Source of the DNA: Heterobilharzia americana
Lineage: Eukaryota; Platyhelminthes; Trematoda; Strigeidida; Schistosomatidae
DNA: 64,000 nucleotides
Reading direction: 5' to 3'
NCBI GenBank assembly: GCA_944470555.2
Contig: OX104127.1
Location: 127,101,113-127,165,112, forward strand
Positions 48,317 through 61,275 of this stretch are shown here, piece by piece. The position numbers and the translations under genes are program-made. Under the pieces are notes generated by a model that saw nothing but the letters and a program-made list of their open reading frames with translations, was not told the origin of the DNA and ran no database searches. Numbering within the stretch: the stretch's first letter is position 1; the number at the start of each line of letters is the position of its first letter.

Positions 48317-49027
48317 CTATGTCGCTGACTTGTGGATATCCTTGTGCTTGAACACACTGCCTCCAATCGCCAAGTCGTTGAGTGAGCAGAATTCTGCAAA
48401 CAATTCTCCATTCTCATTCATTTCACCTAGCGCCTCTCGTCCCATGGTTAGTTCCCTTCCTGTGTTGTCCCCTCCCAGTTTGGCATTCATGTCGCCCATT
48501 GGAATTTCGATATCGCCAACTGGGGTCTTGTCCAGTGTTGATTGAAGTTCTCTGTAGAATTCCTCTCTTTTTTCTTCATCTTCATTATTTGTAGGTGCAT
48601 GGCGTAGCATTGAATGATTGTGACCTTCCTTCCTTTTGAGTTGAATCTTTCTGTCATGATCCGGATCCTGGAGGAGATTGGTTCCCACTGCATGAGAGAG
48701 AGCCTTCAATGCTGTTGGGGACATCATGATAGCCACTCCAATACTCAGTGTGCTCGTGGTTGTCGTCTGGGTGACAATATCCAAGTAGATTATTGATTCT
48801 CCAGTTGACAGTTTGGAGAGTCCACTCCCATTCCATCTGCTTTCACATATTCCAAGCACTTCAATGTGATACCTTCTCATCTCTTTTGCAATCTTGATTG
48901 CCTTGCTGGGTTCAAACATCGTACGGACATTCCATGTCCCCATCCTTACTTTCGCTTTCATCGAGAGAAGAGAAGACACATCGGCCCGCCAATTGGCTTC
49001 CCGAAGGCTTTCACTAACTGGCGTCAT
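48317..49027 (-). pseudogene. RTE endonuclease domain, copy C
   Basis: A 236-codon open frame starting at ATG (49027-49025), the likely native start because copy D begins the same way (MTPV). APE-type endonuclease: MGTWNVRTM (Asn motif, residues about 31-39), GICESRWNGSG (catalytic Glu, about 58-68), GVAIMMS (about 97-103), PMGDMNAKLGGDNTGRE (Asp/Asn motif, about 180-196) and an IGGSVFKHKDIHK block at the end. The final SDH motif lies beyond the frame break. It would nick genomic DNA to prime reverse transcription. Best preserved coding segment in the window. Confidence 0.8.
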
Positions 49028-49211
49028 TTCACCTCTCCGATTCCAGCAAGGAATAATTTTATTATTTTTATATTTCGTTTATGCTTTGAAGTTTCTTTAG
49101 CGGTTGGATTTGTTTTACGGGATGGGGTTGCGAGCCCTATGCCCAACCTTCCCTCTTTACCCGAGCTTAGGACCGGCTAGTAACTACTGAACTAGTTAAC
49201 CAGGCGAGGTT

Positions 49212-49224
49212 GGTAGTTCGAGAT
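49212..49224. repeat. Target-site duplication of RTE copy C (5' side)
   Basis: GGTAGTTCGAGAT, matching 45893-45905 exactly. Confidence 0.9.
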
Positions 49225-49870
49225 ACTTAGCAAATAAATGCAGGCATTTAGAGTCAGTTTTCCGGGTCAAATAACTTTAAAAACAACACTTACTAAAGAT
49301 ACTAGGCAGTAACAAACTACTGTTTCTGATCACTAAGCTACATAACCTTTCCTTCATCAAAAGACACACCTAGATTTCAAAGCATGTTTTTACCTGGAGA
49401 TTAGTGCCTTCGAAAAGATATATTTTCTAGCTTAACAAATAATTTTAATATCCTCATTGTACTAATCAGAAAACAATATAGAAATATATACATATAATCG
49501 ATAACATCTCGTCAGGTCTAACAATTACATTAACAAATTATCCAGCATAGTGACTTATGTCATTCAGGTTATTCGGACATATGAATCCAGAGATTTCAAA
49601 AAAGGCAAGAATAGTATCAACACAATCCTGCAAAAGTTTATTTAATAGCAGCCAACCTATGTGAGGGTGACTAGATAATTTCTCTATGTATAGGGATAGA
49701 GGAGAATAAACTGAAATAATATGAAATGATTATTAACAACAATTTATATACAAAATCAAATCAATTAGATAATACTGTTTCACAGTATGTTATAAACTAA
49801 AAACATAAGTCTAATGCCGCATTAAACTTCACCAGAGTTCAGAGGTAATACACCTGCATGATTCACAAAT
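49225..49870. other. Non-coding stretch
   Basis: AT-rich, nothing recognised. Confidence 0.6.
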
Positions 49871-50282
49871 AAATTTTGCAGGTTAGTGAGGATTTATTTG
49901 TTGATTTTAGGCTGACATTTATCATAAATCCTAATCTCATTTCCCGGTCATCCAGATAAATGTAAACATTATATTTACTTGTACTAATATCATTGTCGTT
50001 ATTATGACATTTCGTCCTAATTTCAATTTATATGTTTTATAATTAAATAATGGCAAATATGAATGAGAAAAATGTTATCAGAAATTGAAAAGTCAGTATC
50101 CTAGTGAGTACAAGCATTTCATTTCGAAATAACTCAAAAATGTATAGAAATAACGATTGAAGATAGAATGAAATTTTGTTGAACTACATGGTTTCAACAG
50201 AAGTCCTAAAGACTGTTTTGAAAAGGAATTCCCACAATTTTTGAGGTACTTTTTACTAATTTCACACAAAACAAGTTAATCG
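49871..50282 (+). repeat. Outer left arm of second inverted duplication
   Basis: Near-identical to the reverse complement of 53232-53641. The match runs from 'ttgcaggttagtgaggattt' to 'aaaacaagttaatcg'. No coding or element similarity seen. Confidence 0.95.
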
Positions 50283-51957
50283 TCTTTCGACTAAGTTTGA
50301 AAATGAAAACATCTTCCTTCATATAAGTATCAAGCAAAAGCTTAACGCTCGAAACAAAATCTAGTCAGCCGTCAGATGAGCTAGCAGCAATAGCACAATG
50401 TGCAAGTATACATTTAAATAAACCACTCCTTTATTTGAATAAAACAAGAACGATTAAATTAACAGAATGCTTTGAATCCATTGTATTTTGTTGCATTATT
50501 TTCAGCTGAATATTATTATCTCCTAACATCACGCTCACTTCTCTTCATCGTTGTTTCTGTCAATCTGCAATTCACATAGCTGTGTTGAAATTCAAGACTG
50601 TGGTTACATGTGTATTGCCTAATGAAGATAAACTTTACAATATCGTTCAAATGGGATGACACTGATTATCAGCAAACTGATGTTTACATTCGGGAACTTC
50701 ACTTACTGACTCATGGCTAAGACGTAAATATTGAAACCAAAGAAAAAACCGTTATTGACTTCTATATTGTTTACATTTTAATGAAAGTAATGTGCTCATG
50801 TTGCTTTCTACATAAGGATAGCTGAAAGGTCAGTTAAACAGACAACTTTTATACGGTAACTCTAGTCCTCTTAAAGTTTCTTTTTCAAATCATCACTCTT
50901 ATTATTATGAGTTACTATTTAGATCTTCAATATTACTGTTTGTATTATTACGAGTTTTACGCTTCTTTGAATAATCCAAACAATAGTTATTTTTCCGTTT
51001 GTACGTAAATCTGAATAATCTTGTCGGTAGATGAAACACATTTGTAGAGGTTTTGAAAGAAGATTACATCTGTAATTGCTCTTGGATCATCTAATAAGTG
51101 ATAGTATGTTAAAATATCAGTCGAAATATATTTCTCCACTCTTTCAAAAATTGGCAGATTTACGCAATACGGATGCGAACAGTCAACTTTTCAGCATAAA
51201 TCATCATACATGCATGCATTACACTTTCCTTGAAGCCCTATTTGTTTGGCTCTTAACTCACTACAATGAGTGAAATATGAAAGTGAATAAGTTTTGAAAT
51301 ATTCATCGCAAAAAATTACCCATTTTTTTATGAAGAAGGTTCTGAGGAAAGGTCAATGAGTAGAAGTTCCCAACACCTATACTCAGATAACTCCCATTCA
51401 CATCATTTCAGAAATCGTTAAACCGTTTTCTTGGGCAAAGTTCATCTAGACATTTAGATAGTTTGACGACAAGCACATTCATTTTCATTTCAATAGGCAG
51501 AGAACAACTTAACCTTATGGTACATTCGATACCTGAGCGTCGAATATCATAATTAAACATGATGGCAATCAACCTGCATAATTATTTTGATCTAAGTCAC
51601 ACCTGCGATTAACAAAATACTTCAAAACACCAAGAGAAACACTTAGGTATTGTGGTATATGGAACTCCACCTTAATCTGTTCATCAAATGTATCACAAAA
51701 TAAAACATCGATATTCGCCGGATAACAATTCGGACACAACTTATTGTCCATAGTCATTTCAAGGTAGATCAACAAATTGGAGATACGGTTCACACAGTTC
51801 TAATTATCTCTCCTCCTTTGTTATCTGAATAGCAGAATTCTTCATATATCTGGAACAGGTGCTGAGTCAATATGTGTATTGGACGTATTTGATGTTGATT
51901 CAATTCAGTTACCATTCTCTCCCTTCATACAAATATGTTAGTTTTGAAGGCCATACA
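50283..51957. other. Left-arm segment absent from the right arm
   Basis: 1675 bp lying between the outer and inner left arms, with no counterpart on the right, where the two arms are only 16 bp apart. AT-rich, open frames at most 74 codons (51569-51793 minus). No transposon termini or target-site duplication at its edges, which favours deletion from the right arm over insertion here. Confidence 0.7.
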
Positions 51958-52436
51958 TCTGTTCCATCCTATTGGATGCCTACGTGTCATTGCATGCATA
52001 GTCATAGCCAAGCTTTTCTCTAGATTCCTTATGAAATTATGGTCTACCAGTTTCGATTTCATTGAGCTTTTGGGGTGGGCAACATAACTGACTACCAGGA
52101 CCTATTATTTGACCTCACAATCATTGTGACATACTTCGGTAAACTAATTTATTTTGTTCAGTTGAATCAACATTGTATTTTTATCCACAAAGCCCGTTTC
52201 AATTTGGTCTGTAGGTTTAAGTGCCGCTCTATCCTTAGCTTTATTGAGAACTCTCTATTACTTTGCTGAGGGGTTTTCCTGAATTGTAACACCGCAGAAG
52301 TTTCGAATTTTGCCTTCACAGTGTCACCGTTATTGTTATCGTCATTATTGAAACCCGTGTTACAACTGCAGTCCACACCTTATTTATAGTTTGTCTTGAT
52401 TTCATTTAATAGGTTTCGACGGTTAGTTATTGATGC
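51958..52436 (+). repeat. Inner left arm of second inverted duplication
   Basis: 479 bp, matching the reverse complement of 52736-53215 with a single extra G in the right arm (a run near 53097). Ends at 'ggttagttattgatgc'. Such identity points to a recent event or ongoing gene conversion. Both strands contain a 69-codon open frame of no known family. Confidence 0.97.
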
Positions 52437-52735
52437 TCAAGGTATCTTGCCCTTCTAGCCGAAAAGAAGAACTGTGATTGATTATTTTAGCAGTTGCTGT
52501 AAGTGATGCAGCAACCAATAACGTTAAGAGAAACGACTGAAAAAGCCACCCAAACAACAGATGAAATGGCCAATTACACTTCTTTGACTTACGAAAATTT
52601 GATTTTCAAACCGAAATGACACCTGATTGTCTATCCCAGTCACTGCTAGAGTGTACCTAAGAGTCACTCCGGAAGAGCTTACCACTGCGACGCAAAATTC
52701 GGGACTAGAAAGCAGACCCATGTAGGATACCTAGT
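52437..52735. other. Loop of second inverted duplication
   Basis: 299 bp of unique sequence between the inner arms. No gene recognised. Confidence 0.7.
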
Positions 52736-53215
52736 GCATCAATAACTAACCGTCGAAACCTATTAAATGAAATCAAGACAAACTATAAATAAGGTGTGGA
52801 CTGCAGTTGTAACACGGGTTTCAATAATGACGATAACAATAACGGTGACACTGTGAAGGCAAAATTCGAAACTTCTGCGGTGTTACAATTCAGGAAAACC
52901 CCTCAGCAAAGTAATAGAGAGTTCTCAATAAAGCTAAGGATAGAGCGGCACTTAAACCTACAGACCAAATTGAAACGGGCTTTGTGGATAAAAATACAAT
53001 GTTGATTCAACTGAACAAAATAAATTAGTTTACCGAAGTATGTCACAATGATTGTGAGGTCAAATAATAGGTCCTGGTAGTCAGTTATGTTGCCCACCCC
53101 CAAAAGCTCAATGAAATCGAAACTGGTAGACCATAATTTCATAAGGAATCTAGAGAAAAGCTTGGCTATGACTATGCATGCAATGACACGTAGGCATCCA
53201 ATAGGATGGAACAGA
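52736..53215 (-). repeat. Inner right arm of second inverted duplication
   Basis: 480 bp, mirror of 51958-52436. Followed by 16 bp of filler and then directly by the outer right arm. Confidence 0.97.
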
Positions 53216-53231
53216 GGGATCTGTTTACAGT

Positions 53232-53641
53232 CGATTAACTTGTTTTGTGTGAAATTAGTAAAAAGTACCTCAAAAATTGTGGGAATTCCTTTTCAAAACA
53301 GTCTTTAGGACTTCTGTTGAAACCATGTAGTTCAACAAAATTTCATTCTATCTTCAATCGTTATTTCTATACATTTTTGAGTTATTTCGAAATGAAATGC
53401 TTGTACTCACTAGGATACTGACTTTTCAATTTCTGATAACATTTTTCTCATTCATATTTGCCATTATTTAATTATAAAACATATAAATTGAAATTAGGAC
53501 GAAATGTCATAATAACGACAATGATATTAGTACAAGTAAATATAATGTTTACATTTATCTGGATGACCGGGAAATGAGATTAGGATTTATGATAAATGTC
53601 AGCCTAAAATCAACAAATAAATCCTCACTAACCTGCAAATT
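53232..53641 (-). repeat. Outer right arm of second inverted duplication
   Basis: Mirror of 49871-50282. Its immediate adjacency to the inner arm shows that the right copy is an internally deleted version of the 2.57-kb left copy. Confidence 0.95.
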
Positions 53642-55102
53642 TAATTATGAACTATCAATAGTAATTTTAATAACTCGAATGAACTTTTACATCAACGTGC
53701 GGATTGAATTGAGTTTACTGGAATATTCAATAGACGTTCTTTATTTTTTTTTAATATATAATTTCGGCGAAAATAACATCCTGCTGTAGTAATAAGCTCA
53801 AAGCTTACTTCTCAATCTCCTTGCCGTAAAATAGTACCTGACTAATATTCATAACAATTGAATCTTACACTTCATGATCACAAAATATGCCTATATAGTC
53901 CTCATTTTATCTCTTTTTCAGTGTTGTTCGGTGACAAAATGTTGGTATTATTCATTTAGACTTCAGACCAGACTGCTTTTAATACTAACGCGATGTGATT
54001 TAAGTCTCTAACTGTTGAAGAACACAGTTAGTGTCTCAGGAGTAAACTATCGTTTGGCTGATTAAAATTCTTCTCCTAACGCAGCTTTTCATATGAAAGT
54101 AGTATTGAGAGGGAATATTTTTCAAGTCCCACCGAATTGAGGGGGTGATTTGAAGACTAGGAAAGCACCTGATTTTCATTTCTTGTAGAAAAAATTCCGA
54201 AGAATGCAAGTAATTATTTCCACAAAACATTGGAATTAAAATCTGTTTCCTCGGTCTTTATCAGAAATATATTGTAGTTCTTACATTATATGATTAAGCA
54301 TCATCATCAGTAACTAAAGCAATAGGAAGATCTGATAGATTTCCTTTTCTTGACTTGACTGAAAACCATATATAGTTATATACTGTAAGACATTTTAAAT
54401 TTTCGGTAAATTATCTTCCTTAATCTGCTATACAAATCTGAAATCATAAACTCTTCTTAGTTAAAAATGTCTCTAACTGTAGTAAATCATACGGTGCGCC
54501 TAACTTTTGAATTATCTGGACATAAAATATTACACTGAATACCAATAAGTAAGGTTAATTTGCGGTGACAGAAAAATCCATCTCAAATCATTGCAAAATA
54601 AATCATTCAGGACAAAACAGTTAGTTGTGACTTGATGTAAACAGACTCACTGAAATGAAGAGATCTTGTTAAAAATAAATGTGAAAACCTATGTGAAATA
54701 AATCTGAGTTTTTCTAAAGTAAGGAATAATTTTTTACAAAATATTTGCATGAATATTTATTCATAATGATAGGTTATCATGGCAAAAGATGAACAGAAGA
54801 AAGACACTCTTGAAGACCTTAAGGAGTCTCAAATGCAATTTTGAATCTAAAAGGTTGACCAACCCAGTGACTAAAGTTGGATACCGTTTTAAGGAATGAA
54901 ATATTTTATGTCTCCTTCTATTTTCAGGGAATGATACTGGAATCTGCTACCTTGTGTCTGTTAAAGGCATGGTCTGTTTACAGTACTTGCACTTTGATTC
55001 ATGAGAACGCCTAAACTAAACAGTCATAGTTAAAACTTTAAATCTTTTTGTATTGAAACTGTAATAAAAATAAACCATCATAAAAGAAGTAAGTTTCAGT
55101 AG
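53642..55102. other. Non-coding stretch
   Basis: AT-rich, nothing recognised beyond short open frames. Confidence 0.6.
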
Positions 55103-55217
55103 AATCCCAGCGTGTCTAGGAAATCAAACCAAGTTTTTTCTGGACATTTCACTGCAGCGTTTATTCAGTTGAAAAGTCAGAAAGATTTTGTCTTGATTTT
55201 CTAGACACGCTGAGATT
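55103..55217. repeat. Small fold-back element
   Basis: The 25-bp arms 55103-55127 and 55193-55217 match at 23 positions in inverted orientation (core 'cagcgtgtctag'). Weaker complementarity extends about 20 bp further inward. Resembles a MITE-like hairpin. No target-site duplication was identified. Confidence 0.7.
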
Positions 55218-57851
55218 ATATTATAACTTATGAAATCAGACTGCATCTTCTAAAAAATTTATAAAAACCACGGACTGGACGTTCATAATATTAAAAATAA
55301 ACCATGGTGATAGCAAAGATATATTAGTCTTCAATCGGCAGACTTTATTTTCCAAAGTGTTTCATGTGTAAGACCTTTTCAGTTTCACAAAATATTAAAA
55401 TAGCTTCAGAAAGGAACTATTAGTGGTATACACACCCAGTACCACAGTATTTCTGGTCAATCAACTGAGTGTTAAGTCAAGACAAAATATTAGAAGAAAG
55501 GCGCCGTAAAAGACATAAAAAGTTAAACCGTTTGGTTATATCCACACTACCCGCACAACATGCAGTGAGAAATTAAGAAGATATCTCTGTAACTATGACA
55601 AAAAGATAGATTTGAGAACCTTTAACATTAATGAATGCAATTCAGATTAGATTAACACAATCTGGTCAGCACTTTAGACATTATGAAACAATTATTGTTC
55701 AATAAGTAATAAGTACTTTGTTATTTTTTAACTGGAATTCTAAGATTAGAGTTGTATAAAAACAATGATCACCATAATTGTTTACTATCAGATCAACCTC
55801 CAAAAAGTTAAGTGACCCATACACTTTGTTTGTCACCTTGACCGCTAGCAATTAAGAGCTTTCCCTATTTCAGCTAATAACAGTATCAGTCCACATTTTT
55901 GATAGTCACTAAGTATTTAGTGACGCGTGTTATTCGTGATGAATTCTAACTTATGACACAGTACGAATTCTGACTAGTATCAGGTAGTATAAGCTATCCA
56001 ACAGTTTATTTTATTGGTTTAGTGGCAGTGTAATCAAGAAAGTTAAAATGGTGTACATTCCTTAACATTCAGTTCTGTATCTGCTGTATAACTTTAAGCC
56101 TTGTTTTCACCAGCAAATGAAAGTGATAAGGTGGACTAACTTTAAAAAGGAAAGTAACTTGAATCAGCGATTAGTTGTAAAGATCGAACTTTATTGTTCA
56201 CTTCGAAACTTGCTTCTTTCTCTACAAACTTACAAACAGATGGACAGGAACAAATCAAGACAAAGGCCAATATTTTAGGCTACTAGCGATTGAAATAAAA
56301 AATTTTGAGGTTCGGTTTTGATGCTATTTTCTCAAAAGACTTTATGAGAAATTCGGCTTTTGGATGAACAATCTTAGTAAATTAGCAGAGCTGTATCTGA
56401 ACGTGTTTTTATGTGTATTAAAATAGCACGTGTATGATTTGTTTTAGCTCAATAGATATCATTTTGGTTATCAAACATCGGTCCATTATTGTCCCTTTTG
56501 AATATTTGTTTCAGTCATTCAAGTTGTATTGCGTACTCTCGTGTAATTTTAAAATGTTTTCCACCTATCTTTTTGCAAGTCAACAATAACATCAGAAAAG
56601 AACATTATAGTGGATGACTTTGGGCTCCTAAAAATGTAACTATTCATAAAAAAGATGGTTCAAGCTGAAAATTTTCGTGCTGTTGGAATGAAGCTCCACC
56701 ACAAAAATTATGCATAAGTCCTCCCACAGGCGACGGCTAGACAACAGCTGGCCGTCACATTTTATTTCTTTAGCTCTTACCAACATTATTTAAATGCTAA
56801 AATTATTTCATTTGATAAGATTGTACAAAAAATAGATTAACTTAAATATTACGTACTTAGAACTGAAATAAATGATTATTATTGCTGATATTAATGTCTA
56901 TCATAATTATAGTTTTGCAATACAGATACGAATCTTCACCAGCTGGAAGATGCATATAAGCAACAACGTTTTGGTGAAATGCCCTTCTGAAGGTCAAAGT
57001 GAAATTATAATTCTGAAAACCGCACCACTATTACCTAAGAGGTTTAATAATAGGCAGCAACAATAATCAATAGTTGTTACTTATTTTCAGCTTCATACAT
57101 TTCCGTTTCAACTTATTTATAGCAATCAATCTTATGGAGGTTTATGTCTCTTGACAAATTCCAATAGGCGTAATTTATCCCGCCTTCTACACGTAGTTTC
57201 GAAACACTGGGAGAATATTAAGTTTGCCAGTCACATAGTTTGAACTTTGTAGTAAAAGATGAGAAAATCCAATCTCCAAATAAGTTTCCTCACAGACTAC
57301 AATCATTTCTTTTGAACATAAGGGCTATGATGAGAAGGATCCAAACTTGATTTTCAAATAAATTGTCAAATGAATGATTTCTCGCCAAACAAGTGAAGAT
57401 TTTTAGGATGTTAGAAGGTAATAAAATAAATGATAATGCTCTGTTTGCTAATTTTTTACATAATAACTTCTAATGAAAGTGGTAGTAACTTACATTGGAT
57501 TGGATGAATTGTAATCCACAGGTTCTGGTGTGTTTTTATTAATTCTTTTGTGAATCTTCCTCAGTGCGCTTTTCATGTAGCAAAACCTTTTGAAATAAAA
57601 TTTGGTCCCCCCTATCTCCGAATTAAATCAATTTTCACAGGCTGTAACATTAACAGTACTCTATTTATTGAGTTGGACTGTTTTAATATTAGCCTTTCAT
57701 TCTTACGCTGAGTGTCAGCTTTGTACAATGCTTTGAGGTCCAAATAGGTATTGAAATTTCCTAATGAACGGAACGTCAATTTGTCCTGATGACCTAGAAT
57801 GTCAGTCCTACCTACAATTTTATGGTATCTTTAACACTTATTTTAATTCAT
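55218..57851. other. Non-coding stretch
   Basis: AT-rich, open frames at most 64 codons (56872-57066). Nothing recognised. Confidence 0.6.
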
Positions 57852-58056
57852 TATTTCGAAAGTGTCATAACCTCGCCTGGTTAACTAGTTCAGTAGTTAC
57901 TAGCCGGTCCTAAGCCCGGGTAAAGAGGGAAGGTTGGGCATAGGGCTCGCAACCCCATCCCGTAAAACAAATCAAACCACTAAACAAACTTCAAAGCACA
58001 AACAAAATAGTAAAAATAAAAACAAAATTATTCCTTGCTGGAATCGGAGAGGTGAA

Positions 58057-58811
58057 ATGACGCCAGTTCGTGAATGCCTGCCTTCGGGAAGTCAGTTGGC
58101 CGACGTCTCTTCTCTTCTCTCGATGAAAGCGAAAGTAAGGATGGAGACGTGGAATGTCCGCATCATATTTGTATCTAACAAGGCTGACTAGATCGCAAAT
58201 GAGATGAAGAGGTATCACACTGAAATGTCAGGAATTCGCGAAAGCAGATGGAATGGGAGTGGACTCTCCAAACTGTCAACTAGCGAATCAATAATCTACT
58301 CCAATGTTGTCACCCAGACGACAAACACGAGCACAGCACACTGAGTTTTCAAGTGGATATCATGATGTCCCCAACAGCATTGAAGGCTCTCTCTCATGCA
58401 GTGGGAACCATTCTCCTCCTACAGGATCATGATCATGACAGCAAGGTCCAGCTCGAAAGGAGGGAAAGTCAGAAATCGTACAATGCTATGCTATGCACCT
58501 ACAAATAATGCAGTTGAAGATAAGAAAGAGGAATTCCACAGACAACTGCAATCAGCAATGGACGAGACCCCACCCCAGTTGGTGACATCAAGAATCCAAT
58601 GAGTGACATGAATGCCGAACTGCATGGAGTGGACAACATAGGAAGAGAACTAACCATGCGTCGAGAAGCACTCGGTGAAATGACGAGGGAGAATGGAGAA
58701 TTGTTTGCAGAATTCTGCTCACTCAAAGACTCGATGATTGGAGGCACTGTGTTCAATCACAAGGATATCCACAAAGCAACGTGCATTTCACCAGACACCA
58801 AAACACACTGA
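58057..58811 (+). pseudogene. RTE endonuclease domain, copy D
   Basis: Starts ATG at 58057 (MTPVRECL). VRMETWNVR (58135-58161) has Glu where other copies have Gly. A stop follows at about 58189. Downstream blocks include the RESRWNGSG equivalent (about 58238-58264), LCYAPTNNA (58484-58510) and SDMNAEL (58602-58622; PMGDMNAKL in copy C, so the Gly before the catalytic Asp is lost and Lys becomes Glu). IGGTVFNHKDIHK ends it. Not functional. Confidence 0.75.
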
Positions 58812-59264
58812 AAATCAGATCAACCTCATTTCAATGTGAAAAGAGTGGAGACGCAGCCAGCTTACTTGACACAAGGTCAAGAAGGGGAGCAGATGTAGGT
58901 GCAAGGAACCTTCCAAATCAAGTTGAAAGCCTTCAATTCAAGGAAGTCGGTGATGATAGACCACAGTTCAAGTTCAACGTTCACCCAGAACAGAAACTCC
59001 ACTGAAGGACGAAACTACAAAGGAAATCTTCATGTCAGTCAGTCATCAGGACAAAATGGGAGATATCGAGCAACATCGGTGAAGAAACCTGTGTGCATGA
59101 ACACTGGAACTCTTTGAAAGCTATGTGGACGGCAACCTGCATAACCGTATTAGAAAGGAAGGAGAAGTAGAACAAGACAAGGAGTGGATCTCGACGGTCA
59201 CATGGAAGGTGATGGAGGAGGGAGAGGAAGATGGTGATGGTGAAGCAGAAGATGAACCAATGCA

Positions 59265-61275
59265 GTGCAGGGACGAACAACGAAAATAGGAAGTGAATAC
59301 AGTGTACAAAACACTAGACTGGACAAAGGAGTGAAGAAGAGTGTGCGGGGAGACAAAAGACACTTCCATGACACATTGGCAAGTGAAGCAGAACAGGCTG
59401 CTGCATGTAGGAAAGACCTGACAATATTATATCAAATAATCAGGTTACTATTTAGGCTGGAAGAGATCAACACAGATGAAACCAATGAAAGATGATGAAG
59501 GAAATCTAATTACCAAAGAGGAGAAACAAAGGAAACGATGGTCTGAACACTTCGAAAAGCTCGTGAATCGACCACAGCCACCACCACCACCAACAGCACC
59601 ACCTGTACCTCGTCCAGAAATACCACCAGCAGCTCAGTCACAGAACTATCAGTGTCACAATCCCTCCTACAAAATCAGAAGTGAAGTCCTGAATGCCATA
59701 AGGCTACTGAGATGCTGGAAAGCAGCAGGACCAGATGGAATCCTGCCAGATGCACTGAAAACAGACACAGAGACAACAGTGGACATGCTCACACCAATAC
59801 TGCAGAAGGTTTGGAGGGAAGGAATGGAAGGTACCTGTTTATTGATTGGAAGAAGGGTTACCTTGTCAAACTCCCAAGAAAGAGGGACCTGAGTGTTTGC
59901 AAGGACTGGCAGGGAATCTTATTGCTGTCCCCATCACCCCAAGCAAAATAGTAAGTCGCATCATCCTGGAGGGACTAAAGGATGCACTGGATTTAAAAGG
60001 ATTACGACAGAAACATGCTGGCTGGCTGGCTGGCTTCAGCATGTACAAATCAAGTGAGGACTAAACTGCAACACTACACTACGCATCATCATAGAACACA
60101 GAATAGAATGACAGTCTACTCAACTCTCCACCTCAACTTCATCGACTCTGAAAAGGCCGGCGTTCGACAGCCTCGACCGACAAGTAATTTGACAGGCGAC
60201 TGCTTCCACACTACGCGTTTAGTACCACAAACCTTTATCAATCTCATTCAACAACAGCTACATGAAGACGCCACATGCCAGACAAGTAATTCACAATAGG
60301 AAGCTCAGTGACACCTTTGAAGTGAAGACAGGAGTAAGACAAGGCTGCCACCTACTATCACCAGTCATCTTCCTGATAGTGGTGCACTGGACTTGACTGG
60401 ACTGGACTGGATCATGCAAGAAACAGTGAGGAGTGAGAAGAGGGGGGGGATAGGCTGTTTGACCGGGGAAAAGAATCTCGAAGATTTGGATTTCGCCGAT
60501 GACTTATGTCTAATGTCACACAAACTTGAAGATGTATAGGCGAAAACTAACAAGTTGACAGAAGAGGCGAGACAGGGCAGCGAAGGAAGACGAGACTTCC
60601 TTCAGGTGAACGTAAAGAAGACAGAGGTGATGAAGATACTCAACCCACACCACCACCACCACCAACAACAAGAACAACAACACCAAGCTCCAATCACCAT
60701 CAACAGGGGAAACTAAAGGAAGTAGCCTCCTTCACCTATCTAGGCAGGCAGCACTGTTTCAACTGCAGGCGGTGGTGGCAGCGGCAGCGGCAGCGGCACG
60801 GACGACGACCAGGACGAGGACGAGGACGAGGACATGAAAGCCAGTCAGGATGGGAAAGACAGCAAGACAGGCGTTCAGCAGCCTGAAACCAATGTGGAGA
60901 TCTTCTGCTCTCAGCACAAAGCGTCAACAACATCCGCATCTTCAACACTAATTCAGTCAAGTGAGTCAGTGCTTCTATATGATGGTTGAGAGACTTGGCG
61001 GCACGTTACGAAAGGCATTTCAAACAAACTACAGACATTCATCAACAACTGCCACCTACGCTAACTGGTTACTGAAGATCAGATGGACTGCCAGAATAAT
61101 AAGAATAAGCAAGAAGGAACTCACTGTGGTTGGTGACGAACCAAGCAAGAAGCTGTCGCTGAACAAATATGCATTGGAAGGGAGTGGAGATGGATTGGAT
61201 TGGATTGGGCATACACTGAGGAGAAGACAGACTGGGGACATGACGCGTCAGGCAAGGGCCTCTAGTGGCCTCTAG
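59265..61275 (+). pseudogene. RTE linker and reverse transcriptase, copy D
   Basis: Blocks across frames: KSVRGDKRHFHDTLASEAEQ (59330-59395 region), LITKEEKQRKRWSEHFEKL (59506-59562), VLNAIRLLRCWKAAGPDGIL (59686-59745), motif A damaged as LNFIDSEKAG (about 60129-60160), GVRQGCHLL (60331-60357), FADD (60492-60503), a stop at about 60538 in LEDV*AK, and WIGHTLRR (about 61200-61223). The 4-unit TGGAC tract puts a TGA into the GVRQG frame. Cannot be translated whole. Confidence 0.75.
60389..60408 (+). repeat. (TGGAC)n tract, 4 units, copy D
   Basis: Four units, the second being TGACT. Shortest expanded form in the window. Copy C shows the single ancestral unit at the same place (about 46815-46828, minus). 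Confidence 0.95.

Larger units (their letters stand above)
45906..49211 (-). mobile_element. RTE-clade (SR2-like) element, copy C, full length
   Basis: A 3.3-kb element bounded by 13-bp direct repeats, with an ATT-repeat 3' tail at 45904-45922 and a 5' end beginning AACCTCGCCTGG on the minus strand. It holds a single-ORF layout: APE-type endonuclease, linker, RT, C-terminal region. It lacks the TGGAC, GGCT and His/Gln expansions of the other copies and so represents the unexpanded form. Frameshifts and stops separate the domains, so it is a dead copy. Confidence 0.9.

Noticed and set aside
48866..49180. 104-codon plus-strand frame
   Set aside because: Antisense to the RTE 5' region and endonuclease start of copy C.
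52167..53005. 69-codon frame present on both strands as a conserved gene pair
   Set aside because: It is duplicated simply because it lies in the near-perfect inner arms. No homology or coding signal seen.
49871..53641. Palindrome as a missed-adapter long-read artefact
   Set aside because: Such artefacts give symmetric arms with almost no loop. Here there is a 299-bp unique loop and an asymmetric 1675-bp segment with a filler junction. Not excluded without reads.
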